The notes beneath the pieces are model-generated. The model saw only the letters and a list, made by a program, of their open reading frames with translations. It was not told where the DNA came from and made no database searches. From positions 1 through 33,400 of the forward strand of contig CACZPJ010000025.1 in the NCBI GenBank assembly GCA_902782995.1: 33,400 bases of DNA, read 5' to 3'. The stretch's first letter is position 1. Each line of letters opens with the position of its first letter. This DNA is from an uncultured Lachnospiraceae bacterium (GTDB lineage: Bacteria > Bacillota > Clostridia > Lachnospirales > Lachnospiraceae). Made by a program: the position numbers and the translations under genes. Below, one piece after another: positions 33,008 through 33,400 of the stretch.

Positions 33008-33400
33008 TTACTGATATAGTTCTGCGATCCTAGATACCGCCACATAGATTTCCGATATTTTATACCAGGTACGGTAGTCGACGCTTCCGGTTACCGGAAG
33101 ACCGAATACGGACTGGAACTTTTCGACCGCAGCCTGTGTAGCAGGTCCATAGACGCCGTCTGCGGTGATCGTTGGCAATGCTGGATAATTTCTGGCGATC
33201 CGGTTTAACTGTTCCTGCATCTGACGGACTTTGTCACCGCTTGATCCGACGGTCAGATCATAGCCCGGCCAGGAGGCCGGAACACCGCTGATCTCCTCGG
33301 CGGTATTAATGTACATGCTGCTTCCGTAGTAGTAGCGTAGGATCTCGATGGCGGAATAGCCTTGATCGGCGAGGTATTTAGAACCCCATTGGGTCATCCA
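33008..33400 (-). CDS. SpoIID-like protein with peptidoglycan-binding domain, partial
   Basis: Only the C-terminal 130 residues lie in the window; the frame is open through the right edge (the last codon read is a Trp before MTQWGSKYL). MTQWGSKYLADQGYSAIEILRYYYG is the end of a SpoIID/LytB-type domain (compare MSQWGA...GxxYxxILxHYY). It is followed by a PG_binding_1 domain: LTVGSSGDKVRQMQEQLNRIA, DGVYGPATQAAVEKFQSVFGLPVTGSVDYRTWYKI. Such proteins act at the cell wall, for example in cutting or anchoring to peptidoglycan. The 182 bases between it and gntR hold the palindromic repeat and nothing else recognised. Confidence 0.85.
   Translation of the reverse strand, partial: WMTQWGSKYLADQGYSAIEILRYYYGSSMYINTAEEISGVPASWPGYDLTVGSSGDKVRQMQEQLNRIARNYPALPTITADGVYGPATQAAVEKFQSVFGLPVTGSVDYRTWYKISEIYVAVSRIAELYQ

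Overview
The window looks like a chromosomal segment from a gut Firmicute of the family Lachnospiraceae, probably close to Roseburia or Agathobacter. This placement is inferred from gene content and protein style: a DUF6110 protein beside a P-type ATPase, a Cys-cluster IlvB, LarB/LarC/LarE, low-to-mid GC with AGGAGG-type ribosome binding sites, and TTGACA/TATAAT promoters. There is no rRNA, tRNA, CRISPR array or prophage. Most of the window is ordinary core metabolism, but several intergenic regions are rich in structure.

Layout. (1) 1-1116, minus strand: a CaCA-family cation antiporter behind a yybP-ykoY (Mn2+) riboswitch with a built-in terminator. (2) 1188-4234: a small exported protein, a 40-residue membrane peptide coupled to pyruvate kinase (whose frame is broken by one base), and a YitT-family membrane protein. 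(3) 4286-7870: larB-larC-larE for the nickel-pincer cofactor, without larA, then a PAP2 phosphatase. (4) 7880-12840: thyA, a heavily structured spacer, folA, an AEC transporter and ilvBN. (5) 12845-15673: an iscR-iscS-iscU Fe-S operon with an IscR-type operator, then a second three-Cys Rrf2 regulator. (6) 15730-19214: a PTS EIICBA glucose-type permease whose end runs into a 5'-truncated MATE transporter. (7) 19251-21891: DUF6110 protein and metal P-type ATPase.

(8) 21892-26238: a long palindrome, a MITE-like element, a strong promoter, a Cys/Met-rich leader peptide, then cysK-metN-metI-metQ. This is the sulfur locus. (9) 26325-28211: an HPr-like protein and enzyme I of the PTS. (10) 28241-29771: metY behind a promoter with an ATAGGA/TCCTAT inverted repeat. 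(11) 29787-30647: a polysaccharide deacetylase. (12) 30648-32881: lrgA-lrgB-gntR behind a perfect FadR/GntR-type operator, flanked by two copies of a repeat related to the MITE-like element upstream of cysK. (13) 33008-33400, minus strand: the C-terminal part of a SpoIID-like protein with a peptidoglycan-binding domain.

How the genes relate. Fe-S assembly (iscS, iscU), cysteine synthesis (cysK), methionine uptake (metNIQ) and homocysteine/methionine synthesis (metY) form a sulfur network spread over 16 kb. Two Rrf2 regulators and recurring TAGGA promoter boxes suggest shared control. The most interesting candidates for undescribed biology are the Cys/Met leader peptide upstream of cysK, the tandem three-way-junction elements between thyA and folA, and the micro-peptide overlapping pyk. 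All calls come from reading sequence and motifs; no database search or folding calculation was run.
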